A stretch of DNA of 64,000 bases from Batillaria attramentaria (GCA_018292915.2 JACVVK020000085.1:1421001-1485000), one strand, 5' to 3'; shown: positions 35,164-59,055, counted from the first letter of the stretch. Made by a program: numbers and translations. The notes: a model not told the origin generated them from the sequence alone.

Positions 35164-35303
35164 AAGTCAAGTGGTTTACCCCCGTGATCTGGTGCCCAGC
35201 GCATCACTGAGTGCTCCGTGAATTATCATCTCCGATTCACGTATCAGTCATCTCTCGGTGTCCAGGGCTTTCCTTTTCTAACCGTAACAAATGTGTGTAT
35301 CAA

Positions 35304-35341
<38 letters not shown>

Positions 35342-35920
35342 CTTCGCGGTCAAATGGATTTTGGTTCAAGGGGGGCAATGCCGAACTTCCCATCTTCCAC
35401 AATTTCGCAAAGGTTATGTCCCTTAATCTACAGCGTGTATTGGCCAAACGTCGCTACCAAGGCGTGCCCGAAAACTTGCCTTACTGCTCATGTTCTGGGC
35501 GCTCGTTTCCATATCTTGGTAAAGAAAACTATGGCCCAAAAAGCCCCCCCCCGCCACACACACACCAGCCACCAACCAACCATACAGCTTGGGGGGAATA
35601 AAATGAAACACCATCAGATATTTGCATTCTTTTCACTTCTTGTAGAGTTTGCATCAGATAATTTCATGTAAACTAAACAACCAACTCCAGAGTGAAACAA
35701 CATCACCCCAACATGTGAAACAGCTTGAACTTCTTTTTAAAAATCTTTTCAAAATTAGCGGTTATTCCTTCCATGAAATCTCAAAGCACACATCACAACG
35801 TAGCCAAATAAAAACTACAGTGGGAAAAATCGCTTTGGAATGGGACATGCGAGTTGACAATTTTTGCTGAAAATTTTGCTTTAAGGGCCTAGTGCTACTC
35901 TTTATATGCTCACAGATCGT

Positions 35921-36216
35921 TCTGTTTTCGTGGTATCTATCATCACACCACTTTGACCTGGACAATGACAGCATCTGTAAAGCTGGCACTGAGCCACCAG
36001 AGGCGTACTCGATGATGTGGTGACCACAGTGCACTCCAGCAGTGTAACAACAGTCGTAAAATTTGAATGTTTGACCGCTCAGGCAAAGTGCACACAACAT
36101 TGTATCGCACTGAGAGCTGTGCTAGCCATCAAGATAGAGTATTTCAAGCGTACAGGCATGCTTAAGAGTGAAACTGTTTTAAAACATAAGTTGGCTTAGC
36201 AAAGATGGAATTGGCC
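35921..36216 (+). repeat. Dispersed ~290-bp repeat (partner 58760-59055, inverted)
   Basis: By eye well conserved with 58760-59055: GTGGTATCTATCATCACACC, GCTGGCACTGAGCC, AAACATAAGTTGGCTTAG. On the minus strand both copies read similarly around FKFYxxCYTxG, hinting at an old coding origin. Confidence 0.65.
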
Positions 36217-36339
36217 AATGTAAGAAGACGCGTTGGATCATACTACAGCATATCGTAACATTTCTCAACAATTTAAAAAAAAATCTGTACATGAAGCATG
36301 TAACAAAATATTTCGAAAGAAGAAAAGACAAGACTAATA

Positions 36340-36400
36340 CTTTCCCATCCATGGGACAATAAAGTAATTATTGAACTGAATTGAATGATATCGAATCATC
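36340..36400 (+). mobile_element. Non-LTR tail, GGGACAATAAAG...(AATTG)
   Basis: CATGGGACAATAAAGTAATT then GAACTGAATTGAATG, a usual invertebrate LINE 3' end with its own poly(A) signal. The rest of the element is not recognisable. Confidence 0.5.
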
Positions 36401-36739
36401 AACAGATCCAATAGGCTTCAGCTGAATTTATGTACATTCCCCATTTTCAAATAATACCAGTTTGACTCATACATGCATGCTGGGTTACATTACAAAATCA
36501 TGCTGTGTGTTCAACAAAGGGCGGGGAACACCCACCCTTGTGAGACTTACAGTAGCAGTTTATCATGGGCAATAACCACCACCTCCTCATGACTACAGCA
36601 TGGACATTTTGAAAAAAAAAAGAAAAGACAAGAAAAAAACTGAATGTTAACAGTGAGTTAACAAAACCCACTCTTAGTAGGGGTGATTTGTGAGCTGCAC
36701 AGGGTATGATATGTAGTGGACGCTAGTAATCGGCCAGCA

Positions 36740-37146
36740 CATGCTCCATATCAAATTATGGTTCCAGTGAGTGTGAAACGGCTCCAGAGACCCAATAACA
36801 TATCCTGAAGTCATGCCCCCTCTTCCAAGAAGCAAGGACACATCATGGGCCAAGTGGAGCATCGCTAGTGGTGAAATTCTGGGGGCACCGAGATAAACAT
36901 GTACAGACCACCAAGTTCATCACCATCGCTAACCTACTAATCTGAAACAGGGTGGGGGGTCTGGGGGTTTTAATGTCCTTTTCCACCACATATGGGTGAT
37001 ATCAAAGATGGTGCAACGATGAAAAATCCAGCACAAATATTTGGCCCAAGCTGGGCTACGAACTCACGACCGGAGCATTTGAAGTCCAAAGCTATACCTT
37101 TCGGCCACCCATCTGAAACAGAATACAGGGAACGCAGAAGAAGAAG
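36740..37146 (+). mobile_element. Decayed LINE 3' end with (GAA)n tail, interrupted by a SINE
   Basis: Aligns by eye with 40960-41180 (CAAGAAGCAAGGACAC; GGGAACGCAGAAGAAGAAG). A SINE (36951-37110) is inserted between two copies of ATCTGAAACAG. It lies about 80 bp downstream of the DDX23 stop codon, in the opposite orientation. The 5' boundary is approximate. Confidence 0.65.
36951..37110 (-). mobile_element. tRNA-derived SINE nested in a LINE, 11-bp TSD
   Basis: Body, B-box and degraded A-box of the window's main SINE family. TSD ATCTGAAACAG at 36940-36950 and 37111-37121. Removing it restores continuity with the sister LINE copy at 40799-41180. Confidence 0.85.
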
Positions 37147-37229
37147 AAATCGTGGTTTGACTAGCAAACCCTCCCTGCCCATGCACGGCTGGAGATCTTC
37201 AACACCCCCTGGCATTCCACATCAGCATG

Positions 37230-48887
<11,658 letters not shown>

Positions 48888-48995
48888 GGCTTTTAGGTCT
48901 GTAACTTGCTGGAAAAAATTACGACCGCAGATAATATACACTTAGGTTTTCAGATTTGTGCATACGAGTGCGACGCAGAGAAAACGCATCAAGCA

Positions 48996-49003
48996 CCGGA
49001 AGT
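48996..49003 (+). promoter_or_regulatory. ETS-type CCGGAAGT element in the DDX23 promoter
   Basis: CCGGAAGT about 110 bp upstream of the DDX23 ATG. ETS/GABP-like sites near the start are common in housekeeping promoters. The site is seen; its use is inferred, and no transcription start can be fixed. Confidence 0.4.
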
Positions 49004-49477
49004 TCGATATCACTCGATTGCTTCCCCTGTCATGATAACTTTTTACCGCAAAGGTATATATGGGTCCATGACAATAATCATCCAGCAACAACAACAGCAA
49101 CGACAATACCCACAAAACCGATAGCAGCAGCAGCAACAACAACGACTTGTTTCACTGCCGCCGCTTGTGCAATTATTGTAAGGCAGCGGAAAAGCCATAG
49201 TGGACAATGTACGTGTGCTACAAATATGGGACACTACCCTTCCAGTATTAAAAATCTTAGTTGTGTGTTACTTCCCTTTAGCTGCATCGCGCTTTCTCGA
49301 TCCTTTTTGCTCATAAAATACAGCTTTGCAAAGATAATAAATTGGAAAAATGTTTATTTTGGTCATTTCTTTGGCAGATCTTTGCCGTGTATCATTGTAA
49401 AGACATTTCGAAGAATTTTTCAGTTGTTTTCGCTAGTTGAGAATTAAGTGGTTTAAATTTTCTTCGTCGTGCAAGGA

Positions 49478-49550
49478 GCCCGGTTAGCTCAGTCGGTAGA
49501 GCATCAGACTTTTAATCTGAGGGTCAAGGGTTCGAGTCCCTTATCGGGCG
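49478..49550 (+). tRNA. tRNA-Lys (TTT)
   Basis: 73 nt. The acceptor stem GCCCGGT pairs with ATCGGGC (one G-T wobble), the anticodon loop is CTTTTAA with anticodon TTT, and the T-arm is AGGGTTCGAGTCCC-like. T-runs from 49558 terminate Pol III transcription. No intron. It lies about 590 bp upstream of the DDX23 start, divergently oriented. Confidence 0.95.
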
Positions 49551-49795
49551 TCCACAATTTTTTCTTTTTTTCTCCCCTGTAAGTCTTACATTACGTGCTC
49601 ACCTTCAACTAAATCACTTTATTTCAAAAAATTTCCATAAATAATGTTTTAAAAATGGAATTATTTGTTATTGTCCTCTGTTCATTACACAAATACTGAA
49701 TCGACGTTACCTTCTATCCAGGTCAGTTTTGCGTGAACTTGTGCTTGTGCAGTGTTAACATTATCTATAACTTTTTCGCTTTAAATGTTGTGCAG

Positions 49796-49967
49796 GTGGG
49801 TGGGTGGGTGTTTGGGAGTTTAACGTCCTTTTCCACCACGTATGGGTGATATCAAAGACGGGGCAAGAAAAAGCCAGTACAAATATTTGGCCCACGCCGG
49901 GATTCGAGCTCACGACCCGAACATTGGAAGTCCAACGCTCTACCATTCGGCTATCCCGGCTCCCATG
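49796..49967 (-). mobile_element. tRNA-derived SINE with 13-bp TSD
   Basis: Full-length main-family copy. TSD AAATGTTGTGCAG at 49783-49795 and 49968-49980. Confidence 0.92.
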
Positions 49968-50749
49968 AAATGTTGTGCAGTGTGGCTGACTAATAATATG
50001 TTATCTACTGATACTGCTTGCAAGTGAATTATCCCTTCTGCTGGTTTTGTCTGCCTTCGCAGCTGTTTCGTTTTTGACCCGGGCTGCCACACTCAGCACA
50101 GTGAACACGGTTCTGAACCCCTTTTGATCGAATGGAATTGAGACAAGCGCCCACCCCTGTCCTTATTTTGAAGAAATTTATGGCGAGGGAGGGGAGGGGG
50201 GTGGGCGAGGGGGGGGGGGGACTGGGGAGTATATTGTCGATGTTTGAAAATAAAATAATAGGTATTTTCAAAAGTCATGCCCATCGCAAACCCCATCTCT
50301 ATTCATTTACTTTGCATTGAACACGACTTTTTATTTGTTACATTATGATTATGATAATGAATAAAGCGATAATGATTATTATTATTATTATTATTTGCTA
50401 TTGTCGATTTTTTTTCCTCAATCAGTCGATCAACGATTTCCTTTATTCGTATTTAGAGAAACTCGGTTTGTCTGGCCTTCAAGAAATAAACGGATTGAAA
50501 ATAACTGAGAATAAAAAGTGTTTGTCAAAACGTTATGCATCGACATGACTGTGTGTGTATTCAATACAATCAAACTACTTACAGGTTACAAACAAATACT
50601 GACAAGAAATGTTTTTTTTTTTTTGTTTTGTTTTTTTTTTGCTAAGCAGGCGGCCTGTGTGATGAATCGGCGTAAATAGCGGTTTGCGCTCCGTTCTTGT
50701 CAACGATAGCGTGCAGCCGTACAATAACCAACACCCTTTCTTTCTTTCT

Positions 50750-50823
50750 TTCTTGTATATTTGTTTGTTTGTTGTAGGGTTTTTTGGTTAGTTTTTTGTT
50801 TGTTTGGTTTTGTTTTTTTTTGC

Positions 50824-50886
<63 letters not shown>

Positions 50887-51215
50887 GTTTTTGCTTTGTT
50901 TGTTTGTTTGATTGATTTTAAGGGGGGGGGGAGGCTTTTTGTTTTTTGTTTGTCTGTTTTGTTTGTTTTTTGTTTGTTTGTTTTTGTTTGTTTGTTTTGT
51001 TTGTTTTTTGTTTGTTTGTTTTTGTTTTGGGTTTGTTTTTGTTTTTGTTGTAATTATTATTATCGTTCTTTTTGGGGGGTCCTTTGTTTCTTGTGGAGTT
51101 GTTTGTTGTTTGGTTGGTTGGGGTGTTTGTTTGTTTGTGTTTTTTTCTGTTTGTTTGCTTGTTGTGGGGTTTTGTTGTTGTTGTTGTTTGTTTTATTGAA
51201 GGGGGGGGGGGGTCC
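50750..51215 (+). repeat. (GTTT)n and (GT)n low-complexity block
   Basis: T/G-only tract with (GT)n at 50824-50882 and (TTTG)n on either side. The 167-codon open frame is Cys/Phe/Val-rich nonsense. Confidence 0.9.
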
Positions 51216-51242
51216 AAAATCTTTGTGTAAGGCACAGAAGGC

Positions 51243-51395
51243 TCGTGGTGGCAGAGGTTGCTGAGCTTTGGACTCTCGGTCAGAAAGTCGTGGGTTCAAG
51301 TACCGACATGGTAACCGTTTCCATAGCAATTTTTTTTTTTAATAGATTTTTCTCGTCTTTGAGATCACCTTTGTGCCTTTATGGTGGACGACTCC
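51243..51395 (+). mobile_element. Diverged SINE with a different tRNA-like head
   Basis: TGGCAGAGGTTGCTGAGC and GTGGGTTCAAGTACC stand in for A- and B-boxes. The body TTTTCTCGTCTTTGAGATCA then CCTTTATGGTGGA echoes the main SINE body. Confidence 0.5.
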
Positions 51396-51947
51396 CTCAT
51401 TGAGTGTGTGCCCCTTCCACCCCCCCCCCCCCCCCCCCGGCCCTGTCCAGAATGTCTTCAAGGGAACGGGCAACATTGTGGAACACAGACCACACACTAT
51501 ACTGACTGTGGAGGGTCGGGACCCGGGTTTGAACCCAGCCCCGCCCTCCCAAATCTGGCGAGACTTTCCGGAAGTGTTGGCCAGAATTGTGGCTCTTGGC
51601 CCACAAAGCGTACGTGCCTGAGGCCGCGCTGCACCATGGGAAGAGTACGGTAGCCGCAGGGTTATCGCGCTTGGAGATCGCGCCCGGGGGGTGGGGACAG
51701 GGAGCAGAGGGAGCAGAGGCCAATTAGAGGGCCGGCTTTTTATTGTTTTGTTTCCGATGATGAGCCGTGTCGAGGAGTTTTGTAGTGCGGGCCCACTTAG
51801 AGACGTCAGATATAGCGCTTGTACTTTCCTGGCCTAGTTTGACCTTATTTTGTCTGGTTTCACTGATACCGGCGCACGATTTTGCTCGGCCGGTCAGAGC
51901 TGCGGTCACAAACGTACGTTTTGCGTTTATAGAGCATGGCGGTGCAG

Positions 51948-52067
51948 GGTGGGGGTGGGTGGGTGTTTGGGAGTTTAACGTCTTTTTCCACCACATAACG
52001 GGGTAATATCAAAGACGAGGCAACGAGAAAAAAAAAGGCCAGCACAAATATTTGGCCCCAGCCGGCA
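51948..52067 (-). mobile_element. 5'-truncated SINE with 13-bp TSD
   Basis: Only the body and start of the head's 3' half are present, yet it is flanked by CATGGCGGTGCAG at 51935-51947 and 52068-52080. It was therefore truncated at insertion, not later. Confidence 0.9.
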
Positions 52068-52393
52068 CATGGCGGTGCAGAGGTAGAGGGTCCGGCTAAC
52101 ACGCTGACTCCGAGCCTGTAGTCATCCATGCGAGCACCACTCTCTCCTCATGTCACAGCTCATGTCAGAACTGACATCAGATCGAAGTACATGTAGTTTG
52201 ATTGGCCAAAGAACACAAATGCACGAGGTCTCAAAATGCTTATAATTATATTCCATATTAGCCTCAGGCATCATAGTCGCCCCTAAAAATGATTCAATCT
52301 ACACTGAACAAAAACTAGCATACTCAGACCATTCAAAGGCACGCGCCTGACGGGAGTTAAAAAAAAAATTGAATGTTCCTTTACACGGCTCAA

Positions 52394-52566
52394 GGGGGAA
52401 CCGGGATAGCCGAATGATACAGCGTTGGACTCTCAATGCTCGGTCGTGAGTTCGAATCCCGGCTGGGGCCAAATATTTGTGCTGGCCCTTTTTCTTGTTG
52501 CCACGTCCTTGATATCACCCTTACGTGGTGGAAAAAGACGTTAAATTCCCAAACGCCCACCCACCC
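52394..52566 (+). mobile_element. tRNA-derived SINE, full length
   Basis: GGGGGAACCGGGATAGCCGA head, A-box changed to AATGATACAGC, B-box GGTCGTGAGTTCGAATCCC, (CACCC)n tail. Confidence 0.88.
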
Positions 52567-52627
52567 ATAAACCCTCCGCGGCTCAGGCCTCACTGGAGTA
52601 ATGTTAGTCTGCTTTTAGTCTAGGCCA

Positions 52628-53041
52628 GAGAGCCGCTTTAGGCAAAAAAAATTGTTGTTTCTGGTAACATGGCTAAAAAAATAGGGTAGGTAGGTAGGGT
52701 TTTAATTTTTTTACCCCCCCCCCCCCACACACACACACACACATCCAAGAACAAAGAAACAGGGTATTAATAAGAAATGATGCTCTGTAAAACTGTATTT
52801 AATATTAGAACACGCTATCTTACCATATTTCGTTCTAATCTTGGGTCCGCGATGGCGCACGACTTCCCTGACGACAGGCGCATGAAAACCGAAACTGGTC
52901 GTGCTTGTATTTTTTTTTTCCCTCCAGCAGCCAAAGAAATTTTTTAGGGTCGGGGGAGGGGGGGGGGGTATAGGGTCGGTCGGGTTACCAGAAACAACAA
53001 AAATATGTATATTTTTTTTGGCCTTATCTAAATCCGCTCGG
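52628..53041. mobile_element. Foldback element with TTGTTGTTTCTGGTAAC arms
   Basis: TTGTTGTTTCTGGTAAC at 52651-52667 is inverted as GTTACCAGAAACAACAA at 52984-53000. The outer parts match loosely. C-run, (CA)n and G-run lie inside. Confidence 0.6.
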
Positions 53042-54541
53042 GTCTCTTTTGCCACTCTCCGGCCAGCGCAAAAAGTGACAGCTTCACTGGCAGCGTGCCT
53101 CTTCAGTGTTGCGCCCCCCCCCCCCCCCACCGGCATGCACCTTGGGCTACAAAGTACAAAAATCACGAAACTGAATCACGTTTTCTCATAACACTGAACA
53201 AACACGATTACAAACTAGCACACTCGCCGATCAGGTTCTCCAAATAAACACGAAACATGGCCCCACGGTCAATTTGTCATCAGAAGATTACTGCTCCGCC
53301 GATCGAGCGTTCTAACTTTGTCACAACTTTATTCCTCAGCCAAACTCAGGCCGTGGTCGGTCAGGACGGTTTCAGCTGCCCAGGTTAGTACTCAGCCCGA
53401 GTTTTCTAACTCAAAACTGAGGTGCCCTGCCGTGTAGCGCAAACGGAGAGCAAATGATTCTTCACCGGGCTGAGTGCTGTGCTGCTGTCAGTCAAACCGT
53501 AATTTGATACGGGGCCCTCTGCTGGCCGGGTTATTCGCGCCTACCGCACAGAATCACGTGCAGCTTGCCTTGTTGCCCAACTGACCTCGCTCATGTATAA
53601 ACAAACGCAAATCGGCCCCCCAAAATATTGCTCACCATGTTTCAAATTTTCAGCTGGTTAAGGACCGCTTAATAGCGTAGATTATTCTGTGTACTTGTAT
53701 GTTTGTAATCCAAAAGCATATGATTGCAACAGGTGGAAATAAAAGTCATGGAAAAAAAAAAACTTGTGCAAATCATGAGAGTTTCGCAACCTAGCTGTGC
53801 CCGAGACGGAATGGAATCTCGTGGATGGACACCTGTGTATGAGGGTCTACGTTATATAGGAGCGTGTTTTCTTTTTGTTCGTTCTCGTATGCCCATGCCG
53901 GGGGGGGGGGGGGGGGGGAAGAGGGGTCGTCTGTCCACAGCGAGGGTGATTTCAAAGAGGGGGGCCTGCACACAGTTTTAACCCTCTCGGAACAAGAAGA
54001 CACAACGTACTTGCCGAAAATACATTTTGCTGCCTGTTTTGTAATTACGATGTACATGCAAGAAGAAGACCGAATACGAAGACCTAGAACATTCATAATT
54101 TAGTCGGTTGCGGCTGTACACAATCATTTCACAAAGAGTCTGTGTGTGTGTGTGTGTGTGAGAGAGAGAGCTGCTGAATATTGCGTATTGTGTTACTGCG
54201 CTCGGCTCGTGCGACAGCACCACAACCGGAAGAGACACCGCGTGATGTCCCGGCTGCAGGACGTGCCTGATACAAATCTTCACTATGATCTACGTCTCAG
54301 TCTAGCGCGCTTTTTTTTTTTTTAGGGGGGGGGGGGGGCGCTGCCGGGAGATGGCTCAGTGGGTGCAGACTGAAGTGACTGGAACAGGATTTCGATGTTG
54401 AGATTTTGTTTTAAACCCTCAAGCGCACCTTTGAGGTGTCCCCGTCATTGCAAGAATTCCTTGTATTCTTTAATATACAGTTCTGGGCGGCTGGTGTAGC
54501 ATTTTGGTTAACTCAGTTACTACAATTTCATATCCTGGCTG

Positions 54542-54651
54542 GGGCCAAATATTTGTGCTGGCTTTTTCATCGTTGCCGCGTGTTTGATATCACCCGTATG
54601 TCAGTGGTGGAAAAGGACGTTAAACCCTCAAACACCCACCCACCCACCCTC
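54542..54651 (+). mobile_element. 5'-truncated SINE with 12-bp TSD
   Basis: Starts after the B-box (ATCCTGGCTGGGGCC), with complete body and tail. TSD CTACAATTTCAT at 54530-54541 and 54652-54663. Confidence 0.9.
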
Positions 54652-54835
54652 CTACAATTTCATCCAAAAGCGGTTGTGGATTATACATTTCCAGTCGTTT
54701 TCTTGTTCATAAACGACCCTTTCTCTCGGCACACCTACAAACGGCGATCAGTCGAAATCTGTATTTTTTCCCTCGGTTCTACTCACATTTTAAAAGGAGG
54801 GAGGGGGGCGGGGCGGCGATACTGTTAACTGGATT

Positions 54836-54837
<2 letters not shown>

Positions 54838-54911
<74 letters not shown>
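54838..54911 (+). repeat. (GT)n microsatellite
   Basis: About 37 GT units. Confidence 0.95.
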
Positions 54912-54918
<7 letters not shown>

Positions 54919-55179
54919 TGCGACCGTTTATAACTGAACCAGAAAGCGACTTTTACTGTGACTAACATGCCACCACATTCTAAAGACCTGTGCATTTTTG
55001 GTATTTTAAACATGTGGCTTACCTCGTAGCAATCATCGTCAAAAACGTTTGAATCGTAGCAGCATCGGGGAAAATTAAAAAAAAAAAAAAACCCTCCGCC
55101 ATTTTGACTAATGGCCTTGATTCAGAAAATAGCCTAAAAAAGCCACGATCGCTTTACTGCCATATGACTACAACGTCGA

Positions 55180-55760
55180 TATAAGATAAGATAAGATAAG
55201 ATAAGATAGATTTATTGCTTCTTAGTTACAATTAAGAAGAATTTGCTTTGCTCCTCTTGATAATAAAACACATTTGATATACACAAACATACCATATAAA
55301 TACATATACACATTCACACACTCAGTCATTGGCTAAAACACAATTTAAAGAGAAGAAGCACTGGCATTGCCTCACATTAAACTATGTTAAACAAGCACTA
55401 AGAATAACAGTTAAAAAGGAGGGGCAGGCCAACACAGAATACAGATCACAGATAACAGCTAGAGCTCTCTACGTATAGATCCTTCATCCACACACATCCT
55501 ATCTTCTGAGCTCGCCCAAGCACCCGCATCCACCCACACACATCACAGGGTAAGATATTAGACCGCTGGGGATGATTCACTAGTGTTCATATATAATGTC
55601 AATGCATAGAACGGGTATACTATTACCCGGTAAGTAAAGAGTTTAACTGGAGTGCTTCCACACCAGTGTATCATTTTTCATTACACTTTAATCCTGACTA
55701 AGGCAATCATTTAGGGCAATGACAGATATATCCTCTTGAGAGGAAACCCCACCCAATCTC
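55180..55760 (-). mobile_element. Probable LINE 3' region with (TATCT)n tail
   Basis: On the minus strand the stretch ends AAGAAGCAATAAATCTATCT followed by (TATCT)n, a poly(A)-signal-plus-tail layout typical of non-LTR elements. Upstream sequence to about 55760 is AT-rich without a readable ORF. Confidence 0.4.
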
Positions 55761-56159
55761 TATACCAAAATACAAACCTTTTCCAACAGTTTATTGACTC
55801 ATCGGGTCGCTTCGCCATTTAAATTTCTAAACCTTACAATATGTGCACACGGACGGGCTGTTGCCACCACCACTCACAGTGAAGTTTGATATGTTCTTTC
55901 TTCTTTCCTTTCTTCTTCCTGCTCTCTTTTGTCTTTATATAATATTTACATTAAAAATGTTTTACGCCAATTTCTCCGCCATGCTTTTAAGTAAACGGTT
56001 TTTTTTTTGTTTTTTTTTTTTCGTGTATGTCAACTGTACTGTCTGGATTACAAGGTACTTTCCGGCTTTTGCCCCTGTTGTATGCATAATCACATGCATT
56101 GAAAACCTGCCTTATCTTATCGCATATTTGGAACACATCACGTACTGGGTCCTCTGCTA

Positions 56160-56206
56160 CCCCCCCCCCCCCCTCCTCCCCGTCACCCCCCCCCCCCCCG
56201 CCGGCA

Positions 56207-56282
<76 letters not shown>
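56160..56282 (+). repeat. C-runs and (CA)n microsatellite
   Basis: C homopolymers at 56160-56200, then CA repeats from 56214. Confidence 0.95.
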
Positions 56283-56283
<1 letters not shown>

Positions 56284-56469
56284 CCAATTGACGGTAAAGA
56301 AACCGTCCACTAACTTTCCACAGTAAACGGGTTTAGATGAGCACTTACATAAGTGTTTTCTTCTTATGCTCTCTTACAATATAATGCTATTTACTGCTTG
56401 ACAGTGATCCTTCAATGAATAAACTGAAAAATAAAAAGTTTAAACTAAAAGTCACGAATTCTGCGCCTT

Positions 56470-56516
56470 AGTCCCCGCTGCGCGGCGTAAAGCCATAACT
56501 AACTAACTAACTAACT
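56470..56516 (+). mobile_element. Retroelement tail GCGGCGTAAAGCC...(TAAC)n
   Basis: CTGCGCGGCGTAAAGCCATAAC then (TAAC)n. Similar in form to the (ACTC)n-tailed element's end. Only the 3' end is present. Confidence 0.5.
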
Positions 56517-56579
56517 TAGTCCCCGCCGTCTGCGAACTAAAACCACCTCATATCACGTTGAAGAGATCACGCCATTTCT

Positions 56580-57081
56580 TTTTTTTTTTTTTTTTTTTTG
56601 CTGCCCCAACTCTTTTGCCAGCTCCAGTGGTGTTCCTCCCAGGTAATGGGTGGAATCCACGGAGGGCTCGGAAGCTGGGGCAATTTTTATTATGCATGAT
56701 GATGGAGATGAGGATGATGGTGAGATGATGCTATGGAGGTCCGTGTGGTTTGAGACTGCGGGACAGGGCCGCATTCCTCGCTTCCTGTCATAAATATCCC
56801 GGCATTAACCAGGCCCGGGAACTACGGCACCTGCGGTGCCGGCCGTGTAATCATCCACGTCATAAACGTGTCATACCAAGGGAAGCACCCCCAAAGTCGC
56901 ACCCGTGAAGTGGGTGAATCTCGGCTGAGTGGCTACAGCCTCCCCATTGGGTCCATAGCACACCCGCTCTGGGTAGGAGCCGACCTAGGTAGGAAAAATC
57001 CCGCTTGCCTCGGCTGGGACTCGAACCCGGGTCTCCCGGCCCATGGTCCGAAGTGCTAACCACTACACTACGGGGGCCGGT
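56580..57081 (-). mobile_element. ~500-bp tRNA-derived SINE with poly(A) tail and 14-bp TSD
   Basis: On the minus strand it opens with GCCCCCGTAGTGTAGTGGTT (A-box) and GACCCGGGTTCGAGTCCCAG (B-box), has a long body, and ends in poly(A). TSD ATCACGCCATTTCT at 56566-56579 and 57082-57095. The head is Glu/Asp-tRNA-like, a different family from the main SINE. Confidence 0.88.
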
Positions 57082-57503
57082 ATCACGCCATTTCTGAAGC
57101 ACACGATGACTTGTGAGGTTTATGCGGTGTGCCATTGCAAAGTTACAAAATGAAAATTCTTCTTTACTGCTTTGAAAAGGAGAGACGTCTTCCAAAGAGC
57201 CATTTGCGCCAAGTGTTCATAAAAATTGTTTGGGTTGCGTGTCTTCGCTGTGCACTTGGTGTACGGTTCAACACACTCACAAGGAAACAGTTCATTCCGT
57301 GCTTTTCACGTACAAAAAGGTGTACGCGTAATGCATCGTACACTCGGTGACACGCGGTGAAACATTCGGCTTATTTGAAGAATGGGCATGAAGACTGCAC
57401 TTCGATAGAAAGGAACAGCAAACCGCCGTTTCTTCACTCTTATACCTGTCGTGTCTAAACTGTGACTGAACTTGCTTAATTCGTGATATGGGTTGACCAG
57501 AGT

Positions 57504-57689
57504 TCACAGGTGGGGGTGGGTGGGTGGGTGTTTGGGGATTTAACGTCCTTTTCCACCACATACGGGTGATATCAAAGACGGGGCAACGATGAAAAAGCCA
57601 GCATAAATATTTGGCCCCAGCCGGGACACGAACTCACGACCCGAGCATTGAGAGTCCAACGCTCTACCATTCGGCCACCCCGGCTCCCC
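57504..57689 (-). mobile_element. tRNA-derived SINE with 10-bp TSD
   Basis: Full-length main-family copy. TSD GACCAGAGTT at 57494-57503 and 57690-57699. Confidence 0.88.
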
Positions 57690-57699
57690 GACCAGAGTT

Positions 57700-58755
57700 T
57701 TAGAAAATCGCTTGAGTACTGCTATATTTGCTTTTTTGTTGTTGTTTTTTTGGTAACTCGATGCATTTACACTGAAAAGGTTCGCCGCATTGTCTCTAGT
57801 AGTAGAGAAGTAGAAAAGTTCACAAAACTGTACATTGGAATTCGAGTTCCACCTTCTCGTGTATTCAACGTCATTCAGAAGGAATGCTTCAGTAGGGGAG
57901 AAGGTAAGAAACAGAACTTACCACGACAGAGTTAAAAAAAAAGAAAAAAGGTTTGAGCCGGTGTTCAACATTATATAACGGTACTTCACTTGAGTTTATT
58001 CAGCCAGAAAGACAGTTTGAGGAACTGACATGCAGGTCATTTTCTGTGATGTGAACACTTTTCATAAACTGTTTTGGATAACTTGTTCATAACTGTTACT
58101 AATTATGATAATAAATATTGCTAACTGCATGTAAATACGAATACAAATAAATCTTCTTCTTTTTTCTTTTTTTTGTTGCTTTATTATCTCATCGTTTCCT
58201 CTAAGACATTTTGTCGCTGTTGACTTAGAAGGGTAGTAGCTGGAAGGTGTGTTTGCACGTGTGTGAGTGTGCAGAGGTGAGTGTGTGTGGGGGGGGGGGG
58301 GGGGAGGGAGAGTAGAGGTTTGGGACGGCGACGGGTGGGGTTCAAATCTCATACATAACGATAAAACGTTCAAGGTTTTTATCGAGATTTGTGACGAGGA
58401 AGCACTACGTCATTCAACCCATTCGCCCCCTACTGCGTCATCACTGACGTGCGTCCGGGATGGCGTCACAAGTCATCAGACTTCCTGCCGCGTCTAATGG
58501 AACACGGCGCGAAACTTGGAGTGGTGGCTGCGTGTTCAAACGCGGAAGATTTATCTTCTTACTGTGCAGATGTGTCTCTCTTCCTCTTTAGTTCTGCCAC
58601 CCACTCAAAGCTTGAGGAACTCTCTCTCTCTCCCTCTCGTCTTCATCGCTGACCTAAGCGTTCTTGGGCAGTTTCATATCCGCGTCGGACATCCGCCATA
58701 GACCGACTGATTTTTTGTAATGTAATACAGGCAATATTTTCTTACCAGGGCAGAC
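57700..58755. other. No gene recognised
   Basis: No credible exon. A G-run at 58289-58306, and a CATTCAACCCATTCGCCCCC stretch at 58412 resembling TTAA-type MITE ends without a partner. Confidence 0.35.
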
Positions 58756-58759
58756 TTAA

Positions 58760-59055
58760 ACGAGCTAATTCCACCTTTACTAAGCCAACTTATGTTTTGG
58801 AACAATCTCGCTCGTGAGTGCGCCTGTACGCTCGAAACACTCTATCTTGAAGATTAGTACAGCTCTTCATGCGATATAATGTTGTTTACACTTTGCGCGA
58901 GAGGTCGAGCTTTCAAATTCTACCACTCTTGTTACACTACTGGAGAGCTCAGTGTAGTCGCCGCGCCATCGAGTACGCCTCCGTTGGCTCAGTGCCAGCA
59001 CTACAAATACTGTAAGGCTGTCCCGGTGTCTTAATGATGTGATGGTAGATACCAC
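58760..59055 (-). repeat. Dispersed ~290-bp repeat (partner 35921-36216)
   Basis: Inverted partner of 35921-36216. It is followed by a (CAAA)n tract at 59063-59085. Confidence 0.65.

Noticed and set aside
50761..51264. 167-codon Phe/Cys/Val-rich open frame resembling a membrane protein
   Set aside because: Pure (GTTT)n and (GT)n translation; hydrophobicity is a composition artefact.
55190..55210. Telomere-like short repeat (ATAAG)n
   Set aside because: Only four to five units, beside a retroelement tail; not the TTAGGG type.
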